Source: Dactylorhiza incarnata (taxonomy: Eukaryota > Streptophyta > Magnoliopsida > Asparagales > Orchidaceae). From it: DNA of 64,000 nucleotides. Every line of letters begins with the position of its first letter. The first letter of the stretch is position 1. The translations under genes were made by a program, and so were the position numbers. The stretch covers positions 4,712,001 through 4,776,000 of the forward strand of contig JAWHQI010000064.1 of the NCBI GenBank assembly GCA_033032865.1, written 5' to 3'. Below the pieces are notes generated by a model. It was not told the DNA's origin. It saw only the letters and a list, made by a program, of their open reading frames with translations, and ran no database searches. This document shows positions 10,724 to 20,993 of this stretch, piece by piece.

Positions 10724-11974
10724 TTACGGCGTCCTCGGGATTGTCCTTTCATGTACTATGCCATGCTCTCTGCAGTAAGCATCGAAGGAACCAGTGTACT
10801 CTCCCACGTTGTCAGATCGAACTCGCTTTATTTCTTTACCGACCATCTTCTCCACCTTCGCTCTGAATTCTTCAAACTTTGCTAGAACATCACTCTTCTG
10901 CTTCACAGAGTATGCCCAGACTTTCCTGGAATGATCGTCAATGAACGTGACAAAGTAAGCGGCTCCGCCCACAGACTTGGGCTCAATAGGACCACACACA
11001 TCAGTGTGTATCAAATATAGTAACTCCGCCTTCCTCTTTGGTTCAGAATCAGCAAAGGAAACACGTTTCTGCTTACCGGCCAAGCAGTGCACACACGTGT
11101 TGGGAATCCCTCCTGATAGCTCCGGAAGAACCTTGTTCTTCACCAAAATCTTCAAGCTCTTCTCCCTGATATGCCCAAGCATGCGATGCCATAACTCCAT
11201 AGAGTTGCCCTCAGCAGCATTCACAATTGGGCCACAGATCTTGGCATTAGTGCGATACAGGCCACAACACTTCCTTCCTCTGGCTACCACCAAAGTGTCC
11301 TTCAGCAACCTCCAGGTACCTCCACCTTCAATGCTTGTGTAACCACCGTCATCAAGTCTACCAACGGAAATCAGATTCATTCTCAAGTCAGGAATATGCC
11401 TGACGCCCTTGAGAATAATCTTCCCAAACTCAGTCTCCAAGTGGACATCACCACTGCCAATAATCAACGATTCACCGGAATTAGCCATCCGGATCACACC
11501 AAGGTCTCCCGCAGAGTAGGTGTAGAAGTAATCCCTGTGAGGAGTGCAATGATAAGATGCACCTCCGTCCACGATCCAGTCTGTGTCAATGCATTCCTGG
11601 CAAGACGACCCACTGCACTGCAAGCATAACGGCTCAGCCTCCACAATCGAAGTCGTCGCATCACCACTGGATTCTCCTACCTCCTTGGTCTTTCCCTTCA
11701 GGTCTCTTTTCATTTGGAAACAATCCTTCTTAAAATGACCCTTCTTCTTACAATAGTAGCACTCGATGTCCTTCTTGGACTTGCCCCTAGACTTGCTCCT
11801 GGAAGTGCCCCTGTTCTTCACATCCTTCTTCACAGACCTGCCTCTTCCTTCCATGAGGAAAACACCCGAATTTGATGATCCAGAGTCCTTCCTTATCAAC
11901 TCTTCGTTCAGAAGACAACTAGACACCATCTCCATGGTTACCACCCCATCAGGTGCTGAGTTGCTCAACGACAC
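10724..11974 (-). pseudogene. pol: Copia-1: gag zinc knuckle, protease and integrase core
   Basis: In order, the segment holds the gag CCHC knuckle CYYCKKKGHFKKDC, the protease site WIVDGGASYHCTP, the integrase zinc finger (ELWHRMLGHI, CVHCLAGKQ), and the catalytic aspartates in LIHTDVCGP and RSDNVGEYTG. The protease triad reads DGG instead of the usual DSG or DTG. An in-frame TAA ends the stretch at the PRTP motif where glutamine is expected (CAA to TAA). The catalytic glutamate survives just beyond it in LAERMNRT. The upstream boundary is also one in-frame stop, so the original was a single long frame with gag. Confidence 0.93.
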
Positions 11975-11986
11975 TACTAGAGTCTC

Positions 11987-12481
11987 TCAACTCTCTGGTA
12001 AGGAACTAAGGACCATCAGAGGTTGGAGTTCATCTCCCAAGGTAATCTTCATAGACTTCAACTGATTGATAATACTTTGGGCAAGGTTCAGGTGCTCAGT
12101 CATCTGCGAACCTTCCCGGTACTTCAAATTAACAAGCTTCCTAATCAGAAATGCCTTATTACCTGCAGTCTTCCGCTCATACAAAGCTTCCAGCTTTTTC
12201 CATAAGGCTTGAGTCGAGGACTCCGTGCAAACATGATGAAAAACAGAGCCATCAAGCCACTGCCTAACGAACCCTACTGCCTTCCGATCCATCTTCTTCC
12301 ACTCTTCATCATCCTTAACTGAAGCCGGTCTCCCTGTCAGCGGAGCATGGAGATCTTTGCAATATAAAAGATCCTCCATCCGAGGCTTCCAGATGTTCCA
12401 ATTCTTGCCATTCATACTGACCATCCTTGTGTTCTGTTCCATTGCTTTCTCAAACAACAATTGCTCTAACACGATCCACAA
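11987..12481 (-). pseudogene. gag: Copia-1 gag amino-terminal part
   Basis: 164 codons with the copia gag (UBN2-like) pattern: NGKNWNIWKPRMEDLL, WLDGSVFHHVCTES, LWKKLEALYERKTAGNK and LRKLVNLKYREG-like residues. It would form the virus-like particle. The frame ends at LPES with a TGA at 11987-11989 where tryptophan is normal (TGG to TGA), then continues in the same frame into the next segment. The start follows the PBS by about 110 nt. Confidence 0.92.
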
Positions 12482-12590
12482 GTCGATTTATTTCAAGGGA
12501 TTAACAAGAGAGGATAGGGAGCGGACCAATGGTCGTCACCAACCGCACCGAGTTAGAAACCGAGAAATAAAAAGGACAAGCCAAAGAACC

Positions 12591-12606
12591 TGGCTCTGAT
12601 ACCACT
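12591..12606 (-). promoter_or_regulatory. Copia-1 primer binding site (initiator tRNA-Met)
   Basis: On the minus strand TGGTATCAGAGCCA follows the 5' LTR after two bases. It is complementary to the 3' end of plant initiator tRNA-Met. Confidence 0.93.
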
Positions 12607-13265
12607 TGTAGGGAATGAAGGTCGTAGATGACGACGCCTCCCACCGATCAATAGAGCCTACAATAACCTGAGAAAGGCAAAACAACAAAACAAAACAACA
12701 CAAGAGAATTTATGTGGAAAACCTTCACCACTTGAAGGTCAAAAACCAAGGGGCACGGCACAACAAAATCCACTATAATAAATAAGGATTACAAAGATAA
12801 TCTAGGTTTGCCCAAACCTAGAACGCCCACCGGATTTGACAAACAAATCCACACCTCTCCACCACAAAGATGAACACACAACTTCTCTACAACAGGATAA
12901 AACCCTACTCTCTTTTCAAGCACAATAGCAAGCGAAAACGAGAAAGAGAACACCTTAAACCGTAGACGAAGAGTCCTTTGAAATGGTAGAGAAATCCCCA
13001 AGCGAAACAGAGGAAACACCTCCTCTTTCCGGCAACAGAACGGCGGCGATAGCCTTCTCCAAGAGCAGCGACGACAACCCTAATCTTCCAGCGACAGGGG
13101 CGGCGACAACCCTAACCTCCAGCGACAAATCTGTCCAAGATGGCGGCAGCGACAGCCCCTCCAAAACCAGCGGCGACAGCGCCTCTTCAACCTCCGACAG
13201 CAGCGCCGACAACCCCTCCTTCAACGCACCGGCGGCGGCTCTCCAAGAACGAGAGAAGAAGAAAT

Positions 13266-13299
<34 letters not shown>

Positions 13300-13546
13300 C
13301 GGCCGGCTATACTCAATCGGGAGGAAGGGAAGAGAAAGTTGAAAGCCACGATCAACCCTAACCCCTCCTCATTAAGCCATTAAAAAAACTGTTCACGCCA
13401 GGAACTGTCCGGTTCACATGAACCGGACCCCCACAAATATGTCCAGATTTTTGCTCAAATGAAGGACAGAGCCTAAGGAGTTGCAACCTATTTTGCTGAA
13501 ACAAAAAATCTGCGCGCCAAACACCTTTAGGGGCTGAACCCCAACA
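12607..13546 (-). repeat. Copia-1 LTR (right, 5' LTR in element orientation)
   Basis: 940 bp, starting TGTAGGGAATG and ending GAACCCCAACA as in the left copy. The homopolymer here is 34 G (13266-13299) against 23 G in the left copy. Confidence 0.95.
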
Positions 13547-13551
13547 GAAGT
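13547..13551. repeat. Target site duplication GAAGT (right) of copia-1
   Basis: Identical to 7514-7518. Confidence 0.95.
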
Positions 13552-13730
13552 CTCTTTTGAGCTTCTGGGTACGTGGTGGGACCTCTCCGCCGCAGCGCCC
13601 GGGGTCCTGTTGTTGTTGCTCTTCTAGTTCTTCGTCGTTGTCAGTCAGACATTCTCGTTAGACTGCTGGGCGAGTAGCCTCCGACTGTATTGATCCAAAT
13701 TTTGGAGTCGGGATTTTCCTGGCTTCAACA
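13552..13730 (+). mobile_element. Solo LTR L2, right part
   Basis: It continues L2 after the copia-1 insertion, contains GTGGTGGGACCTC as in L3, and ends GGCTTCAACA. CGTGC follows at 13731-13735, matching the left TSD at 7059-7063. Confidence 0.85.
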
Positions 13731-14353
13731 CGTGCGATCACCGGCTAGTGCGACGGTTTGGCCGCGCGTGGCACACATGCGGAGGTTGTGGTGGTTCTCT
13801 TCCTGGGGTTAGTGGGTTGACTTTGGTCAACCCCACATTGGCCCCATGACCCCCACTAAGTTAGTGGGGGTGTGAAGATTTCGACTATTCGCAGCCCAAA
13901 ATCCCTATAAATTAAGGGTCTCCACATTATCTCTTTTTTTCATATAAGCTAGATGGAGCTTTTCGTATTTTCATACTTCTATTATTGTAGACTTTCATTT
14001 TCTTTTCATCCTCGATGCTTTTCCTACACTGCATTTGAAATTTCATGGTAAATTTTTCCCCGAAATTTTGTTCATTTGCGAAAGAGCTGACAACCGCTAA
14101 AGCTTCAGGCATTTTATTTAAAACAAAAATATTGTGTAAAATTTAGAGTTGCCACAGCTTCAGTACTTTACAAATTCCATTAAAATAAAAAACAAAAACC
14201 TTTAAGATAATGGTTCTTAATATTAGAACTATAACTTTATTTGATTTGACCGATGCAAATTTCAGTTCTAGCAATTTTGTAGAACTATAGTATCTCGGGT
14301 TCGGTTCAACAAAAATCAGAACTAAATTTTGCACTATTAGTTCACGCAAGTTT
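13731..14353 (+). mobile_element. Continuation of the GC-rich outer remnant, then AT-rich spacer
   Basis: After the TSD the GC-rich sequence resumes (GTGCGACGGTTTGGCCGCGC), followed by a TATA box CTATAAATTAAGG at 13911-13923 and an AT-rich downstream part. From about 14140 I see no recognisable feature up to LTR L3. Confidence 0.35.
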
Positions 14354-16299
14354 TGTACAACCCCGTATTCGCCGAGTAGACCCCCGAGGCCTAAGATGTC
14401 TTTAAGCCCAACAGTTCTTAACATTACCCCAGGCAAGCAGAAGAGGGCGAGCGGTGGAGGCGTAGGCTTCCCGCTCTCCCAACCCGTAAGGAGCGAGCTA
14501 GAGGCATGCGACCTCCTGGGCTCACTCTCGCACCAGCAAGGGGGGCGAGCCGGAGGCATGCGGCCTCCTAGGCTCGCCCCCACCTCAACCTCAGCGGGCG
14601 AGAGGGGCGGGCGGCCAGCCCCCCTCTCGCCCAAGTCCTCTAGCAGGCGAGAGGGGCGGACGGCCAGCCCCCCTCTCGCCCAGGTCCCTTAGCAGGCGAG
14701 AGGGGCGGGAGGCCAGCCCCCCTCTCGCCCAAGTCCTCAGTGGGCGAGAGGGGCGGGCGGCCAGCCCCCCTCTCGCCCAGGTCTCTAAGCGGGCGAGAGG
14801 GGCAGGCGGCCAGCCCCCCTCTCGCCCAGGTCTCTTAGCGGGCGAGAGGGGCGGGCGGCCAGCCCCCCTCTCGCCCAGGTCCCAGCGGGCGAGAGGGGCG
14901 GCCGGCCAGCCCCCCTCTCGCCCAGGTCCCTTAGCAGGCGAGAGGGGCGGGCGGCCAGCCCCCCTCTCGCCCAAGTCCCTTAGCAGGCGAGAGGGGCGGG
15001 CGGCCAGCCCCCCTCTCGCCCAAGTCCTCAACTGGCGAGAGGGGAGGGCGGCCAGCCCCCCTCTAGCCCAAGTCCTCTAGCAGGCGAGAGGGGCGGGAGG
15101 CCAGCCCCCCTCTCGCCCAGGTACCTTAGCAGGCGAGAGGGGCGGGCGGCCAGCCCCACTCTCGCCCAAGTCCTCAGCGGGCGAGAGGGGCGGGCGGCCA
15201 GCCCCCCTCTCGCCCAGGTCTCTTAGCAGGCGAGAGGGGCGGGCGGCCAGCCCCCCTCTCGCCCAAGTCCTCAGCGGGTGAGAGGGGCGGGCGACCAGCC
15301 CCCTCTCGCCCACGTCCCTTAGCCGGCGAGAGGGGCGGGCGGCCAGCCCCCCTCTCGCCCAGGTCCCTTGGCAGGCGAGAGGGGCGGGCGGCCAGTCCCC
15401 CTCTCGCCCACGTCCTCTAGCAGGCGAGAGGGGCGGGCGGCCAGCCCCCCTCTCGCCCAGGTCCTCAAGCAGGCGAGAGGGGCGGGCGGCCAACCCCCCT
15501 CTCGCCCAGGTCCTCTAGCAGGCGAGAGGGGTGGGCGACCAGCCCCCCCTCTTGCCCAGGTCCCTTAGCAGGCGAGAGGGGCGGGCGGCCAACCCCCCTC
15601 TCGCCCAAGTCCTCAGCGGGCGAGAGGGGCGGGCAGCCAGCCCCCCTCTCGCCCAGGTCCCTTAGCAGGCGAGAGGGGCGGGCGACCAGCCCCCTCTCGC
15701 CCAAGTCCTCTAGCAGGCGAGAGGAGCGGTCGGCCAGCCCCCCTCTCGCCCAGGTCCTTTAGCAGGCGAGAGGGGCGGGCGGCCAGCCCTCCTCTCGCTC
15801 AAGTCCTCCAGCAGAGGGCGAGACAGGGGAGCTGCCTGCCCCCTCTCGCCCAGACCCATGAAGGAGGGGCGGTCTGCGTTTAGCGTCTCTGAACAACGGG
15901 ATTTGGCTGTTCGCAGGTCAAATCCGAGGGCATTTTGGTAATTTCAGGGACCAGTTTTTGGCTATTTGCAGCCCAAGTTCAGAAATCCTATAAATAGGAC
16001 CAAGGGGGCACCATTTGGAGGCAAGCTTGTTCTAGGCTAGTTCTCTCTCTCCCTCCCCAAATCTCTCTAGTGGGGTGAGGAGAACCTCCAGTGGTGCCCA
16101 AGCCCGACTTTGGCTTGGGAGGGGAAGCGCTCAACGATCTTTCGGGTTTGTGGTGGGACCTCCTCGCCGAGCTCTTGGTCCAGTTCACAGTTCCAACACT
16201 TTCAACCTAGAGCTCTCCCTTGGGAGGAGCAAGAGTTGGCCACCCCTCAACTTGTTGGGGTCCCCGAACTCCACAGAGATCGAGAAATCGGTTTCAACA
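14354..16299 (+). mobile_element. Solo LTR L3 with expanded minisatellite
   Basis: Starts TGTACAACCCCGTATTCGCC and ends ATCGGTTTCAACA. Flanked by a perfect AGTTT duplication (14349-14353 and 16300-16304). A TATA box CTATAAATAGG lies at about 15989, oriented plus, and the GTGGTGGGACCTCCTCGCCG block follows it. Length is 1,946 bp because of an internal tandem array, against 634 to 763 bp for its relatives. No internal region remains. Confidence 0.92.
14593..15856. repeat. About 26 tandem copies of a 49-bp self-complementary GC-rich unit
   Basis: Each unit holds GGCGAGAGGGG followed, after a short GGCGGCCAGCC-like spacer, by CCCCTCTCGCC, an 11-bp perfect stem. Spacers alternate between CCAAGTCCTC and CCAGGTCCCTTAGCA types, suggesting a higher-order dimer in places. 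Two more divergent units precede the array at 14430-14590. It lies in the U3-like part, upstream of the TATA box. Long proline/arginine frames across it are by-products of the repeat. Confidence 0.93.
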
Positions 16300-16904
16300 A
16301 GTTTGTATTCGGTTTTGGCTCGGTTTCAGTTCAGCTCTTATTCCTGATGAGTCAATCTCACCAGAAACTAATATATGGATCATAGTTAACGAGCGAGCCG
16401 ACTCTGAATATTGTAACCCGTCCTGATTTATACTCGTAGAGTCGTAGAAAGAGGAGTTATTATCATTGTATACACGATTTGAGTCTTTAATCACGTTCAA
16501 AATGACAGCTAGACATTATGTGTTTTTCTATTACTTTTATGTATTTTCCATATTTATTTATACATTATATATATATGTATATATTTTTTTGTATCGATCA
16601 ATCTCAACAAGTCTATTGTCACGCACTTCAAACCAGCATTTTCATTTTTTTCAGCTTTAATGTTTTCGATCATAATTCTAGGGAATTGTTAACCGCAGAT
16701 CAAAAGTGGCTATTCGCAGATCAATAATAGCTTTTTTTTAATGTTTATTATTCTCATCCAATATCCATTCCTTTTATTCACAAACCAAGCCCTAAAACTT
16801 TTCCCCACCCGTGCAACCTTGCCCTTCCCTTCCGGTCGCCCGTCGCCGGCGATGTAGGCCACCCGGTCGCCGGCGAATGGGGCCTCCTGGTCTCCGATGA
16901 AGAA
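16300..16904. other. Intergenic sequence
   Basis: Starts with the second AGTTT copy. It is AT-rich up to 16740, then has a cytosine-rich stretch. No gene is supported. Confidence 0.3.
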
Positions 16905-17122
16905 GCGTCTGATTTCGCCGGTGAGTAGAGCTTCCGCCGAAGTCTCCTTTAAAAGCTTCCGCCCGCCGACCCTAAAATTTTATTTTATTTTCCCACCGAT
17001 TTCTTTTTGCAGGCGGACATATTTGCAATTAACATTGCCGACGAAGAAGGATCCCCTTTGTTCGTCTGATTTTGCCGGTGAGTAAAGATTTCGTCGTCGT
17101 CTCCTTTAAAAGCTTCCGCCCA
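16905..17122 (+). repeat. Two direct copies of a 60-bp segment with splice-donor-like core
   Basis: Positions 16905-16970 and 17060-17122 share TCGTCTGATTTYGCCGGTGAGTA and CTCCTTTAAAAGCTTCCGCCC, separated by about 150 bp. GCCGGTGAGTA resembles a 5' splice site in each copy. This may be an exon-intron boundary duplicated inside a DNA transposon. No protein family is recognisable. Confidence 0.4.
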
Positions 17123-19128
17123 CCATTACTCCATCACATTTCAAAAGTTTTTTTCTGAGAGCCGTTCGTCTGATCCCCTATGTTAACATTTCAAAAGTTT
17201 TTTCCAATCCATTTCTCCATCACATATTTTCTTTATTGATTTCTGGGAGCCTTTTATTGGGTGAATATCTCTATATATCAGGACATGCCAAACATACATT
17301 TCAAAAGCTTGTTATACTTGCTATTTATATTCGTATGAACTATATAGGAGCATGAATTCATGTATTTTTATTTTTATTTTATTTTTTATGTTGGTCTACG
17401 ATTAGCAATAATCTTTGTGAATAACAAATTAAAGTTTCTTTGGAGCTGCGCAGATTCCAGCTATTTATTTTCATCCTTTGGTTTGATCGGTGCACGCGGT
17501 ACACGGGCAAATATATATAAAGATTCAAACGGCCGTAGCGAGTAAACTATAGGCCAAGCACCAAATATATAGTCAAGTCTTTGTGGCATCATTATACGCT
17601 AATTATCATTAATAAACTAATGTTAATACGTCTTAATAATAGTTAATAGCAATCGGGGCGTGTTGGAACATCGGCATGAAATAAATTAGATCAAAAAGAT
17701 TTAATTGACTTAACTCTGCTTAGCGCATCACTTGATTCACGTGCTCCACACGTGAACATAATATAATATCGGCAAAACAAATAAATCAGTCCTCAAAATA
17801 ATGTCTCTTTATAAATAGATCCTTTAATTTTTAAAAATAAATTAATCAATCCCCAACTTTATTAAAATACCCAAATTAATCATTCATTTTAAAAATAATT
17901 TAAAAGTAACTGAAGTTTTTAAGAAAATGATGAGCAGAAGCTGAGTTGAAGTTGAGAAATGAAGAGGCTGATTGCGGTCTCAAAAAACATCAAAAATAGC
18001 AATGTCGATGAGAATTGAAGGGTTACGAAATAGATTTTTTTAGTGTTGATATTTTCTCCCCAATAGAGATGGCTCAAAAACGCAAACAAATAGAGCATGA
18101 GTAAATGAAGTACCTCTGAAGATGATAGCATGAAACTGTAATTCTCAAATTTGTTTTATGCACTCTCTAAAGATGCAGAGATCGAAACGAATGGAGCAGG
18201 TAATAAAACGACAAAAAAAGTGAGTTGTGTGCCACGTGGTCAGCCTGAATCTTCGCACAAAATTATGTATCATTTAAGCATAGCCGATTTTTCTGATCTA
18301 CTTTAGAATTCCCGATTTAATCGGTTATGATCGGTCTCTCAGAACTAGAAAATACATCTGAATTTTCTTCATTTTTTTAGTCACTAATTACATATTCTAA
18401 TGACTAAAATACTTAAACATTTTTGCATTAGCGACATAACTTAAATTTTCAGAATAGATATTTTTTAACGAAGAAATATATTTCATAGTTAATTTTTATC
18501 AAAAAATCAATATTTTTAAACGTCTCCTCCAAAATTGGATAGCAATACTGAGATCAAATTTTTAACACAATAATATACATCTGTTAGAAAATATAATTGA
18601 TACTTCAGTTTCTATCCACTTTTAATTCCTATTTTTAACAGGTAACGTGTAAGGCGTGTTGCCACGTGGCACCCCGCTGACGTAGATATTTAATTAAAAA
18701 TGACCTAATGATGAAAAGCCCGCTTAATAATATTTTAAGAGAACGTGATTCACATTCAATATTATTCAATGTATGAGTTCCCAAAATGTTGATATAGGCT
18801 TAGTTTGTTTTGGCTGATCCGCTCCAATCCGGTCCGGTGAAAAAAAGGAGGACTTTAATTGTGTTTGGCAGTAAAACAGAGCGAAAACTTTGTTTCTTAG
18901 GTCAGATTTCAGCCGCAGGTGGGAGCTTCGTTCCACTGTCCTGAACGGCGCCGTCTCATCGCTACTTCTCGTCCCTTCCCCTATGATGAAAAGTTTGAGT
19001 TGCGCGTTGCTATCTCCGCGGATCTCCTCCTGAGTGGCGCGCCGTCGTTGTCAGTGGAGACGACATGGGATCCAATGAGTTGACGGTTTGCGCAAGGGCA
19101 TTAATTTTGTCGAGGCCGCCGTCAGCGA
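17123..19128. other. AT-rich intergenic DNA
   Basis: No open frame looks real. Two CCACGTGG (G-box-like) motifs occur, near 18233 and 18661. There is nothing else I can support. Confidence 0.3.
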
Positions 19129-19190
19129 CAGGGGCGGATATAAGGGGGCCCTAGCCCGGACCCCCCAAGAATTTTGCAAAACGGTTAGTG
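19129..19190 (+). repeat. Possible hAT-type terminal sequence
   Basis: CAGGGGCGGATATAAGGGGG followed by CCCTAGCCCGGACCCCCC resembles the CAGGGGCGGA... terminal inverted repeat of plant TTF-type hAT elements. I could not find the matching other end or an 8-bp TSD, so this is tentative. Confidence 0.3.
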
Positions 19191-19231
19191 GATTTGGATA
19201 CGTCTCGCCGAGACAATGAATTTTGATTATT

Positions 19232-19246
19232 TATACGTCAAAATGG
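19232..19246. repeat. Target site duplication TATACGTCAAAATGG flanking the SINE (left copy)
   Basis: TATACGTCAAAATGG at 19232-19246 is repeated perfectly at 19358-19372. Confidence 0.85.
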
Positions 19247-19357
19247 ATTCTCCTTTGAGAGAAGCCACTTTGTGCATAGGGCCAAAGGTTAGGTCTGTTT
19301 CCAATCTTTCCCCGCCCATACCCCCAATGATTGGGGACTATATGGGTTCTGTTGTTG
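19247..19357 (+). mobile_element. 5'-truncated SINE (Au-like 3' end)
   Basis: About 111 bp ending GGGGACTATATGGGTTCTG and a short TTG tail (GTTGTTG), preceded by CCCATACCCCCAATGATTG. This matches the 3' region I know from plant Au-type SINEs. The tRNA-derived head with A and B boxes is absent, so it is truncated. A 15-bp duplication flanks it exactly, the mark of LINE-driven retroposition. Confidence 0.75.
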
Positions 19358-19372
19358 TATACGTCAAAATGG

Positions 19373-19524
19373 TGACCGGACGAGGGACAAACAAATCCGG
19401 TAAGATGAAGGCGTTCAAAGATGATGTCTGGCAACCCTTGTTGAAATTTCTGGATTCGCCCATGATCGGCGGAGTGCTGCGCTGCATGAAGAAGGCGGAG
19501 AAGTGCAGGGTTAGATATTAGGGA
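19373..19524 (+). other. Open fragment of unknown origin beside the SINE
   Basis: A plus-strand frame runs through the SINE and ends after KKAEKCRVRY. SINE plus TSD is 126 bp, a multiple of three, so removing the insertion keeps the frame (NFDYLYVKMVTGRGTNKSG). I do not recognise the protein and a chance frame is likely. Confidence 0.2.
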
Positions 19525-19527
19525 AAG

Positions 19528-20165
19528 TGATTCTTAAGGAGAAAAATGAATTCAATTCTCATTAACCTTCAATGGAATAATGGAATACAAGTATTTATAG
19601 ACCGGATAAAAGGAAACGGAAAAATAACAACAGACACCGTTGAACAACTAATAGAAAAAGTACAACTCCCCCTCAAGATGGAGAATAAACATCTAAAATT
19701 TTCATCTTGGAGATTAAAAATTAAAACGGAACTTTTGGTAATGGCTTGGCCAGTAAATCTGGTCTTGATATTAACTATTTTCAAACAGCTAGACTGAATA
19801 AGTTCACGGACGAAATGACAATCTATATCGATGTGTTTTGATCGTTCATGAAAGGTTGGATTTGATGCTAAGCGCGGAGCAGATTGATTGTCACTGACAT
19901 CATGGCGGTCGGTATCTGAATTTCAAAGTCAAGAAGAAGTTGTTGCAACCATACAACTTCACTGGCTAACAAAGCGAGAGCACGATATTTCGTTTCCGTC
20001 GAAGATTTAGAAATAGTAGGTTGTTTCTTTGACTTCTAGTAAATGAGAGATTCTTCCAAAAAGACACAAAAATCAGTAGTAGATCTCCGAGTATCCAAAC
20101 AGCTTCCCCAATCTGCATCTGAATAAGCTGTGAGTCGTAGGGAAGTATTAACAGGAAAGAATACT
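19528..20165 (-). pseudogene. pol: Ale/Retrofit-like copia, 3' part: RNase H end, PPT and 3' LTR
   Basis: On the minus strand, 20165-19800 encode AYSDADWGSC, SSTETKYRALALLASEVVWL and SKHIDIDCHFVRE, the RNase H domain of an Ale/Retrofit-type copia. A PPT-like CTTGAGGGGGAGT lies at about 19681-19669, followed by a short LTR of roughly 140 bp with TATAAATACTTG near 19600. Element A interrupts the coding region at 20165. The upstream part continues at 32037. Stops and frameshifts make it a pseudogene. Confidence 0.85.
20161..20165. repeat. Probable target site duplication ATACT of element A (left)
   Basis: The pentamer before element A is ATACT. The one after it (32037-32041) is ATAAT, a 4 of 5 match. 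Restoring a single copy joins the interrupted Ale pol in frame, which supports the assignment. Confidence 0.7.
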
Positions 20166-20900
20166 TGAAATATCTAGTTGCCAACCAAAATCACCTAGAG
20201 GGGGGTGAATAGGTGATAACTGTGACTTTTGCGGAATTGAAATTCTTGAAAATAAAGAACGCACAAAATGCAAACCACAACCACAGACGACACAAGAAAT
20301 TTATAGTGGTTCCCCGATCTTGGGTACTCCACTTGCCGGCCTCGCCAATCTAGCTCCACAGCTAGACTTGACTACTTCACTAAAACTCGGATCAAGAACG
20401 ATCCTACAATTCTCAGAGTCAAAACTCTTACAACTCGGAGACCAATCTCCTACCAACTCAGAGAGAACACCTCTCCTACAACTCGGAGAACACCTCTCCT
20501 ACAACTCGGAGAACAATCTCTCCTACAATCAAATATAAAATTGATATAGAAAGTATACTTAACAAATCACAGATAGATCTGAAAAATTTGATGAAGATCT
20601 TCTTTCTTCTTGCGACAGAAATGACTTCGGCTTGATGTAGAAGACGAAGAATCGAATCGGCACAAATCAGATCTTCTAAGGTCTTGATCAATCCGATAGA
20701 ATCAGAATGTGTAAGGCAATGATCGATTGACCTTTCTCTTCCACTTGGAGACGAATTCAGATAACTCACGATCGAACTCCAATGATGGCGATGCGCGGCA
20801 CTGACGACGATCTTGGATCAGATTAGGGTTAGGAGAATATGAACTCTGATCTTGTGATTCTCAAAACAACAAGAAGCTTAATCAATCATAAGGAGCAATC

Positions 20901-20908
20901 ATTATATA
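20901..20908 (-). promoter_or_regulatory. TATA box of element A LTR (left copy)
   Basis: The minus strand reads CTATATAATG. It lies about 95 bp downstream of the TCGA array in transcription direction. The right LTR has the same box at 31262-31269. Confidence 0.7.
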
Positions 20909-20993
20909 GAAGACATCCTAACGATTCAACCTTAAGACGAGGAAAGACGTCACGTCAATTTGACGGAAAAGACTTGACGTCAAAACAGGAAAA

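Larger units (their letters stand above)
7519..13546 (-). mobile_element. Copia-1: complete Tork/Tnt1-like Ty1/copia element, inactive
   Basis: A 6,028-bp element with two LTRs (7519-8466 and 12607-13546), TSD GAAGT, a tRNA-Met PBS, a PPT and a single gag-pol coding region on the minus strand. Lineage is assigned from the gag style, the single CCHC knuckle and RT motifs such as QMDIKTTFLHGDL and [16 protein letters not shown]. It was inserted into solo LTR L2. Nonsense and frameshift changes, plus a lost RT catalytic residue, make it non-functional. LTR divergence is a few percent by eye, so it is much older than element A. Confidence 0.95.

Noticed and set aside
12591..12606. tRNA-Met-like sequence as a tRNA gene
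   Set aside because: Only the 3' terminal complement is present at LTR edges here and in elements A, C, D and G. These are primer binding sites.
14591..15704. Long minus-strand Pro/Arg/Gly-rich frames resembling collagen-like proteins
   Set aside because: They are the translation of the 49-bp minisatellite. The unit length is close to but not fixed at a multiple of three, and no start context or domain exists.
14593..15856. CRISPR-like appearance of regularly spaced palindromic repeats
   Set aside because: Spacers are near identical, the host is a plant, and there are no cas genes. It is a minisatellite within an LTR.
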